Source of the DNA: Mycoplasmataceae bacterium
GTDB taxonomy: Bacteria; Bacillota_I; Bacilli_A; Mycoplasmatales; Mycoplasmoidaceae
DNA length: 64,000 bases
Direction: 5' to 3'
Assembly: GCA_031265955.1 (NCBI GenBank)
Contig: JAISBY010000008.1
Coordinates: forward strand, 26,669-90,668
The position numbers and the translations under genes were made by a program. Positions 1 to 10,663 of this stretch are shown piece after piece; the first letter of the stretch is position 1; the number at the start of each line of letters is the position of its first letter. Below the pieces are notes generated by a model that saw only the letters and a program-made list of their open reading frames with translations, did no database searches and was not told the DNA's origin.

Positions 1-2314
1 AAATAATGATTTGATGAGCGATACTTTTACGCATCTCGTTGAAGTGTCAGTCTGCTTCTTCAACATAGATATTCAAAGGGGAACGTTGTTCTAGAGAACG
101 AAGCGAAACACCTTCACGGATTTTACTAATAAGATCCAAATGATTGGTTCATTGATGATCTAAATTCTGAATCATCATAGTTTTAGAAATGTTTTTGGCA
201 TTTTCACCAATCATTTTCATTCTTGTATCAATACTTAAATTCAATATTTTTTTTAGTAAGGATGTTGCATCCTGAAGATTTAAGTTATTAAAAATTTCAG
301 GGCTCAATAAATTAGCATTTAGAATTTTAGAATTAATAGCTTGGGTTAATTTAACAGCATCAACATAAAGTTCATTAGTTGGTAATTTATATAAGTTAAC
401 TACATCTTTAGATACGACTGCTGCCATATTCTTAAGAATCTTAATATTGTCAAGATTCTTAAGAATTTGATCACGTTGTTTATAAACGAGTTCACGTTGA
501 TTACTTAACACGCTATCATAATCAATTAAGTTTTTTCGCGTGTCAAAGTTTAACCCTTCCACTTTTTTTTGAGTGGAATTTAATAATCTAGTGAAGAATC
601 ATGAATCATAATAATCATCATCAATTTTTTCACCTGATTTATCTAATTTATCAACTGCAAAACGTCTAAACAATGTATCTTGTAAAGAAATAAAGAAACG
701 AGTCGTTCCAGCATCTCCCTGTCTACCGCTACGTCCTCGTAATTGATTATCAATTCTTCGTGATTCATGTCTCTCGGTACCAATTACATATAAACCACCC
801 AATTTAGCAACACCTTCACCTAATTTAATATCAGTTCCACGTCCTGCCATGTTAGTAGAGATGGTAATTGCATCTTTTTGTCCAGCTAATGTTACGATGT
901 CAGCTTCACGAGCATGGTTTTTAGCGTTTAATAATTCAAAACGAAGACCTTTATTTTTTAAGTATTTAGTTAAATCTTCAGAATCTTCAACGGATGCTGT
1001 ACCAACAAGAATTGGCTGACCAGTGGTGTGTACTTTTTCAATTTCTGCCACAACGTGGTGTCATTTACTTACTTTATTTGCAAAAACATAATCGTTGTGG
1101 TCTTTTCTAATGTTTGGGCGGTTAGTCGGAATTGGCACAACTACCATGTTGTAGATCTTCATGAATTCTTCAGATTCTGTCATAGCAGTTCCTGATACAC
1201 CAGCCAACTTTCTATACAATCTGAAGAATGATTGGTAGGTAATAGTTGCAACAATTACATTTTCTGGTTCAATCTTAACATATTCTTTAGCTTGAATCGC
1301 TTGGTGAAGACCAGCATTATAGCTACGTCCTTCTAGAATACGTCCTGTGAATTGATCAACTAACATGATTTTGTTATCTCTAACAATGTATTCCACACCA
1401 ACTTCAAAGATATAGTTAGCCATTAAAGCGTTTTTAATTTTGTGAACTAAATCAGAATTTTCAATGGCATATAAATTTTGAAGTTTATAACGAGTCTCAG
1501 CTTTTTTAACACCAGTATCAGTTAAAACAATGGAATTACTTTCAGGATCAATTTTATAATCTTCCACTTTTAAAGTTTTAGCAAATTGATCTACTTCAAT
1601 GTACATTGAGACATCTCGTTTTGGTTGACCTGAAATAATCAATGGTGTTCTAGCCTCATCAATTAAAATGGAATCACCTTCATCCACGATGGCAAAGTTC
1701 AAACCACGAATAACTTTATCGTCATAGTTTTGCACCATGTTATCTCTTAGATAGTCAAAACCTAATTCAGAGTTAGTGGTATAGGTAATATCACAAGCAA
1801 ACATACTTCGCTTTTGTTCAGTTTCTAAACTAGAAACATTGTAACCAACTGTAACATTTAATGGGTTAAGTGCTTGGGCACAAAACTTAGCATCACGTTG
1901 TACTAGATATTCGTTAACCGTAACAATGTGGACACCTTGCTTTGCTAAAGCATTTAAATATGCCACAATAACTAAAGTAAGAGTTTTACCTTCACCAGTA
2001 TACATTTCGGCAAAATCACCAAAGTGAACGATGGCGGCACCAACAATTTGTACTTTATATGCAAAGATTTTATGAATTCTAAAACACGCTTCACGAGCGA
2101 CAGCGAAAGCTTCGGGCATAATGTCATCAAGCGTTTTACCTTTTTTAAGTTCGGCCAAAAAAACACTTGTCATGTTAGACAAATTTTGATTTGACATCTT
2201 ACGGTATTTGTCTTTTAATGCATCTGTCTTATTAGCAATTGTTCTTGCTCTTTTTAACAAACGACGTCAAGGAGCAAATACATTAAGTCGATATAGTCCA
2301 CGTTGTTTAGCCAT
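1..2314 (-). CDS. secA: Protein translocase ATPase SecA (3' end outside window)
   Basis: SecA drives export of unfolded proteins through SecYEG at the membrane. The frame is open from the ATG at 2314 to the window edge, about 771 residues, so the C-terminus is missing. TGA codons at 1061-1063 and 599-601 must be read as Trp; without that the gene falls into three pieces. The Walker A motif GEGKT lies near residues 107-111, the DEAD-like DEGD stretch follows around residue 211, and the [10 protein letters not shown] helicase motif comes later, all typical of SecA. A TATAAT box at 2329-2334 lies 15 nt before the start. The downstream neighbour on the left is not visible. Confidence 0.97.
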
Positions 2315-2409
2315 AAAATAGGGACATTATTATAATGCACTTGTAAGATTATAAAGTTGAAAATTAGCAAAAAAGTTTATAGTTCATTTTATATATTTTT
2401 AATGTGTTA

Positions 2410-2691
2410 TTACAATCCCAATATTTTATGAGTGTTTAAACGAATAAAATGTAATTTATTTACTTTGATTTTATAAATTAATATTAAATCCTTATTGCCT
2501 TGTTTAACTAACGGGTGACAATCATAGCATCCTTTATATTTTCCACGAGATAACAAATGATTGTCATAATCATCTTTTGCCAAACCATTTGCGTTGCGAA
2601 TTTTCATCATTACAGAATAAACGTGTTGGCGCTCACTAAATATCAATGAATCGAATTCATTCTCAAAAAGTTTGTCAGTGATAATGTACAT
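2410..2691 (-). CDS. YafQ/RelE-family mRNA interferase toxin
   Basis: A 93-residue protein with the YafQ-type layout: an Lx-SRGKYKGCYDCH segment, then DLILIYKI, then a C-terminal FIRLNTHKIL segment with the His expected of YafQ-like ribosome-dependent mRNA cleaving toxins. Its ATG follows the stop of the 56-codon ORF upstream with no intervening base (TAA then ATG), the usual antitoxin-toxin coupling. Family assignment is by motif memory only. It is the second gene of a two-gene unit; the palindrome at 2971-2998 lies upstream of the pair. Confidence 0.75.
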   Translation of the reverse strand: MYIITDKLFENEFDSLIFSERQHVYSVMMKIRNANGLAKDDYDNHLLSRGKYKGCYDCHPLVKQGNKDLILIYKIKVNKLHFIRLNTHKILGL

Positions 2692-2862
2692 TTATAGGTT
2701 TTTTACTTTGCCAAAATCTTCTAATGATTTTCAAACTGTATATTTCTTAGTTACTTTGACTGGTTTAGGTTGATTATCAGCAAGGATAAATTTTACAGCA
2801 TCTAATTCTGAATTAAATGTCTTCTGAATATCATTATTAATTTGAATTTTAATTGTTTTCAT
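2692..2862 (-). CDS. Putative antitoxin of the YafQ-type pair
   Basis: A 56-residue ORF too short for routine gene calling, starting MKTIKIQINND and containing one TGA-encoded Trp. A beta-strand-like start with alternating charged and hydrophobic residues resembles RelB/DinJ antitoxins, but the similarity is weak. The case rests on position: it is directly upstream of and abutting the toxin. A perfect TATAAT at 2870-2875 ends only 7 nt before the ATG, so the transcript is probably leaderless or nearly so, and no ribosome-binding site is visible. Confidence 0.6.
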
Positions 2863-2970
2863 ATTTCATATTATATGACTAACTATTAATTTCTTACTAA
2901 TTGCATCTTTAAAATAAAACGCCTTTATTTAAACCGTTGATTAGATTCTAAGAAAGAATTAAATAGGCAT

Positions 2971-2998
2971 CAAAATTTTGGGAATTCCCAAAATTTTG
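2971..2998. repeat. 28-bp perfect palindrome
   Basis: A 28-bp sequence equal to its own reverse complement, centred on GAATTC between 2984 and 2985. It lies 23 nt past the stop of the ABC ATPase gene and about 110 nt upstream of the antitoxin start. It could form a hairpin and end ATPase transcription, although it has almost no loop and no clean U-tract, or it could be a binding site for the antitoxin-toxin complex. Confidence 0.6.
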
Positions 2999-3020
2999 CA
3001 CGTAACTAAATATGCCTAAA

Positions 3021-4364
3021 CTAAATCTTTCCCCAATTTAATTGGTAGACTGATTTAGGGTGTGGATTGCGAATAATCTTATCGATTTTACCATTAGCCA
3101 CTTTGATGGTCATAGTGGCTAAATCTGCTAGAATAGGATTATGAGTAACAATAATTACAGTTGTTTTATAGCGTCTATTGATATCTATAAATAATTGCAT
3201 TACTTGTTTAGACATTTCTTCGTCAATTGCTCCAGTTGGTTCATCACCAAAAATCAAGCGAGGGTTTTTTGCCATACTACGAGTGATGGAAACACGTTGT
3301 TGTTGTCCTCCTGATAACTCTCTCGGATATTTATTACGTTGTTCGTAGATACCAACTGTTTTTAGTAAATCATCAATATCTAAACGTTTGCTTTTATCTT
3401 TTTGTAGGTTGCTACCAATTTCCACATTTTCTCTTACAGTTAAATTTGGTAATAGACCATATTGTTGGAAAATATAACCAATATTATCACGACGGAATTT
3501 AGTTAATTGTGTGGAGTTATAACCAATTAGATTATGGTTAGCAACAACCGTTTGTCCGTATGTTGCTGTGTCCATACCTGAAATAATATTAAGTAATGTT
3601 GTTTTGCCGCTACCTGATGGTCCTAAGATAACAACAAACTCGCCATATTTAATTTGGAGATTGACGTCCTTTAATACTTTAGTCACTAATGAACCGTTAC
3701 TATAGTATTTAAGTACGTTCTGAAAATCAATAATGTAAGGACTGTTACTTTTTTTATTTAGATTTTTTTTACTATCGTGTTCTAATTGATTTACTAATGT
3801 TGCAATGTATTTGTTAGCAAAAACTAATTTTAGATTTCTAATATAGTCTCGATAATAATCAATATTTTTTGCTAATTGTTTGATACGTACTCGTAAATAT
3901 GTTTTTTTAGGTCCACGAGCTTTAGGCAAGGCAACATTGCTTAAATAGATATGTTTAGTTCTCAACGCGTAAAGTTTTCTAGTGGATTCTTTAATTCTAT
4001 TAACAGTGTGTAGTTTGGCTGGGAATAGTTCGTCTTTGCTTAGTTCTTCAATGTAATTAATATATTCAGCTAATTCAGGCAAAGTTAACCGATTGTAATC
4101 GTTACCAGTAGATAATTCAGCTTTCTTTAAGGCATATTTGTAACTTGTAACTTTGGCTTGGAATAAATTATTACGATTGATTAGTCTAACTAAGGAACGA
4201 GAAAATTTAAGTGATTGTCTAAATTCATTATGACTTTTTGGAACAAAAGAAACAAATCGTTTTTCAATTTTATTAATTAGTGCTTGATTGTTTCTGATAT
4301 CGGTTTGGTATTTATTCAAATTTTCTTTTATTTTTCGAATTAATGTTTCTTTATTATTTTCCAT
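3021..4364 (-). CDS. ABC transporter ATPase (MacB/LolD type) with long helical N-terminal extension
   Basis: 447 residues. Residues about 210-447 form a nucleotide-binding domain: Walker A GPSGSGKT at 248-255, Q-loop near 300, signature LSGGQ at 350-354, Walker B ending in D374-E375, and the switch His in VTHN. The sequence resembles the MacB/LolD/FtsE-type ATPases that partner FtsX-like permeases. The first about 200 residues are a Lys/Arg-rich, mostly helical region absent from ordinary LolD-size proteins (about 230 residues). The ATG is preceded by an AAGGAG ribosome-binding site. It starts 3 nt after the stop of the permease gene, so the two are co-translated partners. The substrate is unknown. 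Confidence 0.92.
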   Translation of the reverse strand: MENNKETLIRKIKENLNKYQTDIRNNQALINKIEKRFVSFVPKSHNEFRQSLKFSRSLVRLINRNNLFQAKVTSYKYALKKAELSTGNDYNRLTLPELAEYINYIEELSKDELFPAKLHTVNRIKESTRKLYALRTKHIYLSNVALPKARGPKKTYLRVRIKQLAKNIDYYRDYIRNLKLVFANKYIATLVNQLEHDSKKNLNKKSNSPYIIDFQNVLKYYSNGSLVTKVLKDVNLQIKYGEFVVILGPSGSGKTTLLNIISGMDTATYGQTVVANHNLIGYNSTQLTKFRRDNIGYIFQQYGLLPNLTVRENVEIGSNLQKDKSKRLDIDDLLKTVGIYEQRNKYPRELSGGQQQRVSITRSMAKNPRLIFGDEPTGAIDEEMSKQVMQLFIDINRRYKTTVIIVTHNPILADLATMTIKVANGKIDKIIRNPHPKSVYQLNWGKI

Positions 4365-4367
4365 ACA

Positions 4368-7300
4368 TTACTCCTTCATCATATCAATCAATCGATCTCT
4401 GCGTAGCGAATAATAGCCTCAGAAACCACTAGCCGTGAATACCGCTAGAATAGCGCAAGTACCCACAATAAATGATCACCATTTTACCGACGCTGTTAAT
4501 AAAATACTGGCGGCTGAGAAAATTACAGCTTGGAAGGTATAGATAATAGCAAAGCTTAATGGAATAGATAATAATAATCCGATAGCAATTACTGGGATAT
4601 AGATGGCTAAGAATGATTGTGAATTTTCATTATCTGAATAGCCCAAAGCTTTAAGAATAGCAGCCAATCTCTTAGAATCGCCAATTAACATAACAGTTAT
4701 TAACATCACAATAAGAATAACCATTAAACCAACGATTGCTAAAGCTACAACTTCTACTTGTGTAATCGTATTAGATAGATTGGTAAATATTAAATGTGTT
4801 GAGTCTCTATCAGACGCGCCATTAACTAAAGCGACAACCGATGTGGAACCATAAATTTCTTTTAGTTTGGAAGTGAATTGGTTGATGATGTCATTATCAA
4901 CCATAGCTTTAAAATTAGCTTCGTTTTTAGTACCTTGTCAAGTTTTGAATGCTTCATTGATTTTTTGACCAATTTCAGTGTTTATAATTCCCGAAACGAT
5001 GTTGGCTACTTCAAGATTTGCAGATTGTTTTAGAATATTTGTAACTACATCAGAATCTAACGCATCGTTTCCTGGGTAGATTCCAGAAGGAGCATATAGA
5101 TATTGTCCGCCATTTAAAATACTACTACCATTAGTTCTTTTGGTAAAGACACCATTAAATCCGTATGGAGTAATGTGTGCAGCGTGTTCAGGGTCTACTC
5201 CTTCTTTACTAATATAGTCGCTAGCAGGATTTCAAAAATTATTGCCCCTTGAATCTGGTGTTAAATTTGATAAATCCATTAAATCATAGAATGTATTAGG
5301 AGGAAGTTGATCTTTATTTTCTTCAGTATAAATAGGTTGAGTTGGTCAATCGTCTAACATGCCGTCTTGTTTTTTAGAATTGAAATAATAGTTATGTAAA
5401 TCATATGTATTAGAAAACTCACTTCTTAATCCTAGTAGTTGATTTGCTAACTGTTGGTTGGTAAAATATTCTTCGCCTTGATAACTTGTGTTAACACCAA
5501 CTACTTTAAATGGAATAGAGGGATTATCGTTAGTATTATTGATTTGTGACTCAACACGATTGGCTTTATTATTAATGGTAAATCGGATAGTGTCTCCCAC
5601 CTTTAAATTGTATTTATGCTGGGCATAGGCATTAACAATAATAGGGTTGTATCCTTTAGTAAGATCTTGTTGTGTATGTTTATCGTCAATTAAGTTATTA
5701 ATTTGGTATCCGCCAGCATTTGTTAAATTTAGATACTGACTATTATTTTTTAGTCCAAGAATGCGAACACTAGAACTTTCATCGGTTTTGGTAGCGTCTA
5801 AATATGTGTAGGTTTCATCATCGTTTTTTAGAGGAATTTTGTTATATGAAACTTGATAATCATTATCCTCAGCTGTGTTTTGATCAACGGACATAAAGTT
5901 AGTGTTGGTATAAACATAGTTTAAAAAATGTGTAAATGTTGGTTCTAAATTTCCGATGGGAAAACTAAAACCTAAGATTGATCCTTTTGAAATGCATTTA
6001 TCTTTGTCTAAAGAATAATTTGGCGGATCAGAGTCGTTTCCTGATGTGAGTTGTTTATCTGGTTTAAAAAATTCACCATCTCTGGCTTTTTTAAATTCAC
6101 CATCATGTTCGTAATAGTCTTTATATGGGTTGTTGGGATTGGCGATATCACCATTTCCTCACATAACAGCTTCACCTAGCATTTGGATAATATTGGTTGT
6201 TCTGCCATCTGCTAAATTTTTGTTGTTTTCAGGCATCAAAGAAACAGCGACAGATCATGGATTCGAAGTCATTCCTAGGGCGCCTACAGTAAAATCTAAC
6301 CCAGTTTTAAACATAGAACGATTTTTTAAAAACATTACATCGTTTGTTTCGCCACCAGCGTCACCCATTAAAGGATAGAAATTAGTGCCGTGGGCAATAT
6401 CGTTATTACCAGTATTTTTGTCAGTGTTTATAAAACTACGTTCAATGTCGCCTGATGTACCATCACTCAAAGTGTCATACATTGCATAGGTCTCTATATA
6501 GTAAGATTTAGGTATTCCGTGATATTCATATGCTTCATCAGTGCCATCGTTACCAAAAATATAGTTGTAAGACATGTCTATAGGCATATCTGGTTGTGGA
6601 TTTTTTTCGAGTACTTGGTCAAAATATAAATTAGGCATTCAATTTGTGCCTTCGCTTGATTGAATGAAACCTGATTGCCCCATAACATCAGCATTAACAG
6701 GCACATATTGTCCGCCTTGACTAGTAGGAGTATATAAATCAACAGCATATGAATAGTTTCGACTGGCAAATGTTTTTTCTTGAGCATATCGGAACTTACC
6801 AACCATATTAATACCAAATATTAGAGTTGAAATAGATAAAGATACCATGACTGATAAAATCACTAATTTCCAAATGGAATTAAAAGCAGTTGATATTCTA
6901 AATTTAGTCATAATACCAAAACTACGGAAAGGTTCTTTAATATGCCGTGCAATAAAGCTACCTTTAAATTCACTACCACTTTTCATTAAGTTAACAGTTT
7001 TCTCTCTTAATAAAACAAGTGTCGTTAATATAGAAGTAACTAGGAATATGAAAAACGGTAGCAGGATTGAGATTAGCAATACTCATATATTAAACGACGC
7101 GATTGGCGTGGGTAACATTCAATAATTACCAAATAGACTAACGGCAGGACTTTGTAAAAAGAAGCCTACTAAATAACCGCCAAACCCTCCGGCAATTGCT
7201 GGCAATAAAGCGAATGGAATTAACGAGACTGTAATTTTACGTTTGTTAATACCATTCGCTTGCATAACTCCGATTTGTGAACGGGTATTACCAATATAAC

Positions 7301-9152
7301 GATGAATCACAATTATGCATATAAATAAACTTAAAATAATAACCGCTGAAGTCAATGCAATCTGAATTAATTGTATTTTGGATACTAATGATGGAATAAA
7401 TGCGATTCTAAAAGCACTGGCATTTAAAACATTATTAGTATCATCGGCCATATAACAAGCTTTAATATTTTTTGGTCAGCTCATTTTGTCTTGTGCAGTT
7501 TGATTCATTTCGTTTAAAGTCTGAGAATGATTAACATCTTTGTTAAAAGTACCAACTAAATAATTTTCAGTTTGGTTGCCACGATATGAATCAAAAACTC
7601 TTTTATAAGCATTGGTGTTGCCAAAAATAACTGATTCTTTATCAGGATTGGGAGTAGAATGTTGTAAATTTAAAATAGGATAAGTGAAATCTGCGGTAAT
7701 TCCTGAACCGATAACAACAAATGGTAAACTAATACCATCTGAATTCATGACTACGTTCTTTGGATGATCTTTTAAAAATTGATCTCAATTATCATTAGTG
7801 TAAGTACCGTTAATATTATTTGCGTAGCCTTCATTTAACTGTCGGATAAAACTACCACGATCTTTAATATTGTATGCACTAAAACCATTATGTTCAAGAT
7901 ATGCTGGAGACACTACAGCATATCTTGAAGTTCAATCGGTAAGTGTTCAAGATTGAGGATTGATAGGTTCTCCAGGGCTTCAATTTATTGAATAACGATA
8001 ACCTTTATTTTGTAATAAAAAGCCGCTCTCTTTATATGATGTAACATAATTTGTGTAATAAGATTCGGCTGGGTTATCAGAAGAAAGATTTTGAATATCA
8101 TTGTACAATTCTGGACGTGTGGTATTTAAGTTATAAACATCATCTCCACGTGACAGCAATGCAAAGAAAGCTTGAGCTTGACTTCCTTTAAATTTGTCTC
8201 ATTCACTAAATTTAGTTGGTAATTGATCGTTGTAAGATAAACACGCACCAATCGGATCGTTTGTATCTGGGAAAAGTTGCTTTAAGTCAATACCAGTATC
8301 TACTAAAGGGTTAAATTCTGTTGTAGAGAAATTATCTTGCTGGTTATCGCCAAATAAAATTACTTTATCAATTTTATCTTCAGGATTGGATTGAACAATC
8401 TTATATAGTTTTCCATCTGGTGAATTACTAATATCTAAAGATTTAAAATTTCTTCAAGATACCTTATCTTTCATTTCTTGGTCAAGATATTCTTGCATCG
8501 GTGTATCAGTTTGAGTGACAACATTAATTAATTCTGCTTCTTTAGACGCTTCAGCTGCTGTTAATAAGTTTAAATCACCAGTGCCTTCTTCTCCGGCACC
8601 TAATTGAGTGTCGATAGCACTCTTGCTATCAGTAGAATGGCGAGGGTTAGGAGGGGTGGGGGTGTGGTTTATATACTCTAACTCTTTTGAATTATTAATC
8701 GTAATTAAAGGATGTAAAAGCGAATAATATGGGTCGTTTGGATTGCTGCCGTGATTATCATAGAATGTTTTTAACAATGATCCAATTTGACTATCGGCAT
8801 TTAAACTAACTTGATATGTTCTTTCTCACGCTGTTCCACTACCTGTTTGTATAGGCCACGGAATGTCAGGAGTATCGGTAGTATTGTCGTTAGATCAACC
8901 CATATATGTTGAGTCCTCGGGATTATTAACAAAATCGTACTTTACATTGCCAATAACATAATTTTCTGAAATAGTAAAATCATGAATGTTACCAGAAGTA
9001 GTAATCCTACTATATTCTTTGGAAATATTAGAGGAAACACTATTAAGTACTGTAAAAATACCGATGGATAAAAAAACCAGAAAAGTTAATCCAACAACTG
9101 AAGCTTTATTTCTTTTGAGTGAACGGAAAACGTTTTTAATCAGGTTTCACAT
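4368..9152 (-). CDS. Giant FtsX-like ABC permease (MacB/LolC type)
   Basis: 1594 residues in one frame when TGA is Trp; seven apparent ORFs between 4476 and 8777 lie in exactly this frame. Order: start MWNLIKNVFRSLKRNK, TM at about 15-35, a very large outside domain to about residue 585, a block of about four TM segments (about 590-780), a second large outside domain to about 1410, and a C-terminal block of about four TM segments ending RRDRLIDMMKE. This TM/outside/TM pattern is that of mollicute FtsX-domain permeases, far longer than MacB or LolC (400-650). These are thought to extract lipoproteins or export substrates by a mechanical stroke. It pairs with the ATPase immediately downstream. 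Confidence 0.88.
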
Positions 9153-9254
9153 TGGTGGTTAAATATATCATAAAACCCCACCCTAACTCCCAAATATTTT
9201 CCTGAAGAAATAATGGAAGAATTTGCTTGTAATACAGGTTAAATAGCGGATTTT

Positions 9255-9833
9255 CTATTGATTTGAGGCAGTTTGTTGTTTGTTTGTCTTTTTTATCAAA
9301 GATTTCGTTTGTAAGCACGCAAATAGTGCATATAAAATACCAATAACAACAGAAAATACTACAAGGAAATAACCACCACCTTGATAGTGTAAATTACCTA
9401 CATATTCTCCCGGTTTTAAAGTCATTTGAAATATTCAACCATAGTGTACATGTAATGTAGACGTTCCATCTCATTGAGCAATTTGGTTCATAATACTTGT
9501 CTCATTAGGTTTTGATGACAATAATAGAATAGAAAATACAATCACTAACGAAAATAATGATACGAATTCGACTTTTCTGACATTTTTATTGAAAAATAGC
9601 GTTGCAACAAACGAAATAGCAGAAATTACCATAAAAGCAATTACCGCTCCACTGGCTGGAGACAAAACAAAACTAGCCCCTCCCTGTTTAATTTGATATA
9701 AGCCTATATTTACAGTGCTAGCAGTTGCTGAAGGAATAACTAATCCAACACAAGCTGCTACTAAAAAACAAATTAACAATGATGCATAAGTAAAACAAAG
9801 CAAACTAATATTTAATATTTTTTTATTTTTCAT
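9255..9833 (-). CDS. Small multi-pass membrane protein, unknown function
   Basis: 192 residues, not recognised. A Lys-rich start (MKNKKILNI) precedes a TM at about 8-32, with further TM segments at about 60-78, 88-106 and 150-170, and a charged Gln/Lys-rich tail. TGA Trp codons occur at 9471-9473 and again further on. A GGGAGAA ribosome-binding site precedes the ATG. It lies 102 nt upstream of the giant permease on the same strand and may be the first gene of that transport unit. A poly(A) promoter sits 57 nt upstream, so expression may be phase variable. Confidence 0.8.
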
Positions 9834-9889
9834 ATTTTCTCCCTAAAAAATGCGATTAAATGAATTGAAATACTATGGTTCGCCTAATT

Positions 9890-9912
9890 AGTATACTTTT
9901 TTTTTTTTTTTT
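9890..9912 (-). promoter_or_regulatory. Promoter with A16 spacer (candidate phase-variable promoter)
   Basis: On the minus strand a run of 16 A (9897-9912) plus one G is followed directly by TATACT (9890-9895). The run fills exactly the 17-nt space expected between -35 and -10 boxes. The hexamer upstream of it (AATTAC) is a poor -35. Poly(A) between the promoter boxes is the established switch of Mycoplasma hyorhinis vlp genes; function here is inferred. Confidence 0.6.
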
Positions 9913-9930
9913 GTAATTTCTAACTATTTT

Positions 9931-10611
9931 TTAATTTGTGTAGTGTCCATACTTTGGCAACTTAGGGTTTTTAAAGACGCTTGATTCTAAATTTAAAGAG
10001 ATCCAATATCCTTTATGTCCTCTAGGCTTATCGTAGTAATATGGTAAATTGTTGGCACGAGTATTGACAAATACAGCGAAATTCTTTTTATTTCATTTTA
10101 TGATTTGGTTATTACCTATTATTTTCTTGACATATAAGGATTGAATTGAATTAATGGCTCGACCCACTAATTTTGAGGCGCCAGGCCTGCTATCTTTTTT
10201 AATTTTATTATCAACATACTGCTGAAAAGTAAATTTATTTTGGTAAATTGAATAACTATTGTTGAGTAAAGCTTCTTTTGGCGGCCATGTTTCATTAGTT
10301 TTATCTATTATGTAAATAATACCAGTAGCGTGATTGACTATGTAACCAATAGAATTATCCTGATACGAAGGAAATGACTTACTTCATAATCTTATATTTA
10401 GACGGTCATTGTTTTTATGAATGTGATGATAAACACTTCCTCATTCATAAAGTTCGCTTGGTCTACTTTTCGTCAAGATTTCATTTAGATGTTCTATTTC
10501 ATCATTAGATGGTTTACGATTGTTCAATCTTTGGAAGATACTGGTTCAATATCATTGCAATCACTTACGGTTTTTAACATATTGCTGCTTGCTTTTACCT
10601 ATTTTTGCCAT
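9931..10611 (-). CDS. Hypothetical protein, 226 residues
   Basis: Open from ATG 10611 to TAA 9931 only when TGA is Trp; it is unusually rich in TGA-coded Trp (at least six), so it is invisible under the standard code. Soluble and basic, starting MAKIGKSKQQYVKNRKW; the middle has an NHATGIIYIID segment and the end a YYYDKPRGHKGYW segment. No TM and no signal peptide. I do not recognise a family. It is divergent from rpoD with 52 nt between starts. The continuous frame and normal codon character make it a likely real gene. Confidence 0.65.
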
Positions 10612-10612
10612 T

Positions 10613-10633
10613 ACTTAAGTATATCACTTAAGT
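10613..10633. repeat. Two copies of palindrome ACTTAAGT 13 bp apart
   Basis: ACTTAAGT occurs at 10613-10620 and 10626-10633 in the 52-nt gap between divergent starts. Each copy is self-complementary. This could be an operator shared by rpoD and the 226-residue gene, or chance in AT-rich DNA. Confidence 0.35.
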
Positions 10634-10663
10634 CATTGATTTTTTTGTTAAGTATTTATAGAC

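Noticed and set aside
1..2314. secA appearing as three separate ORFs, as if broken
   Set aside because: The breaks are TGA codons at Trp positions; with the mollicute code the gene is continuous. The same holds for the permeases, atpA, atpG, tuf, dinB and others, so they are not pseudogenes.
8643..8665. C-rich Pro/Thr stretch in the giant permease as another contingency tract
   Set aside because: The longest single run is only five bases and is interrupted, so slippage is not expected.
9136..9318. 60-codon ORF between the giant permease and the small membrane protein
   Set aside because: It overlaps the real 3' end of the 192-residue gene in another frame and has no ribosome-binding site.
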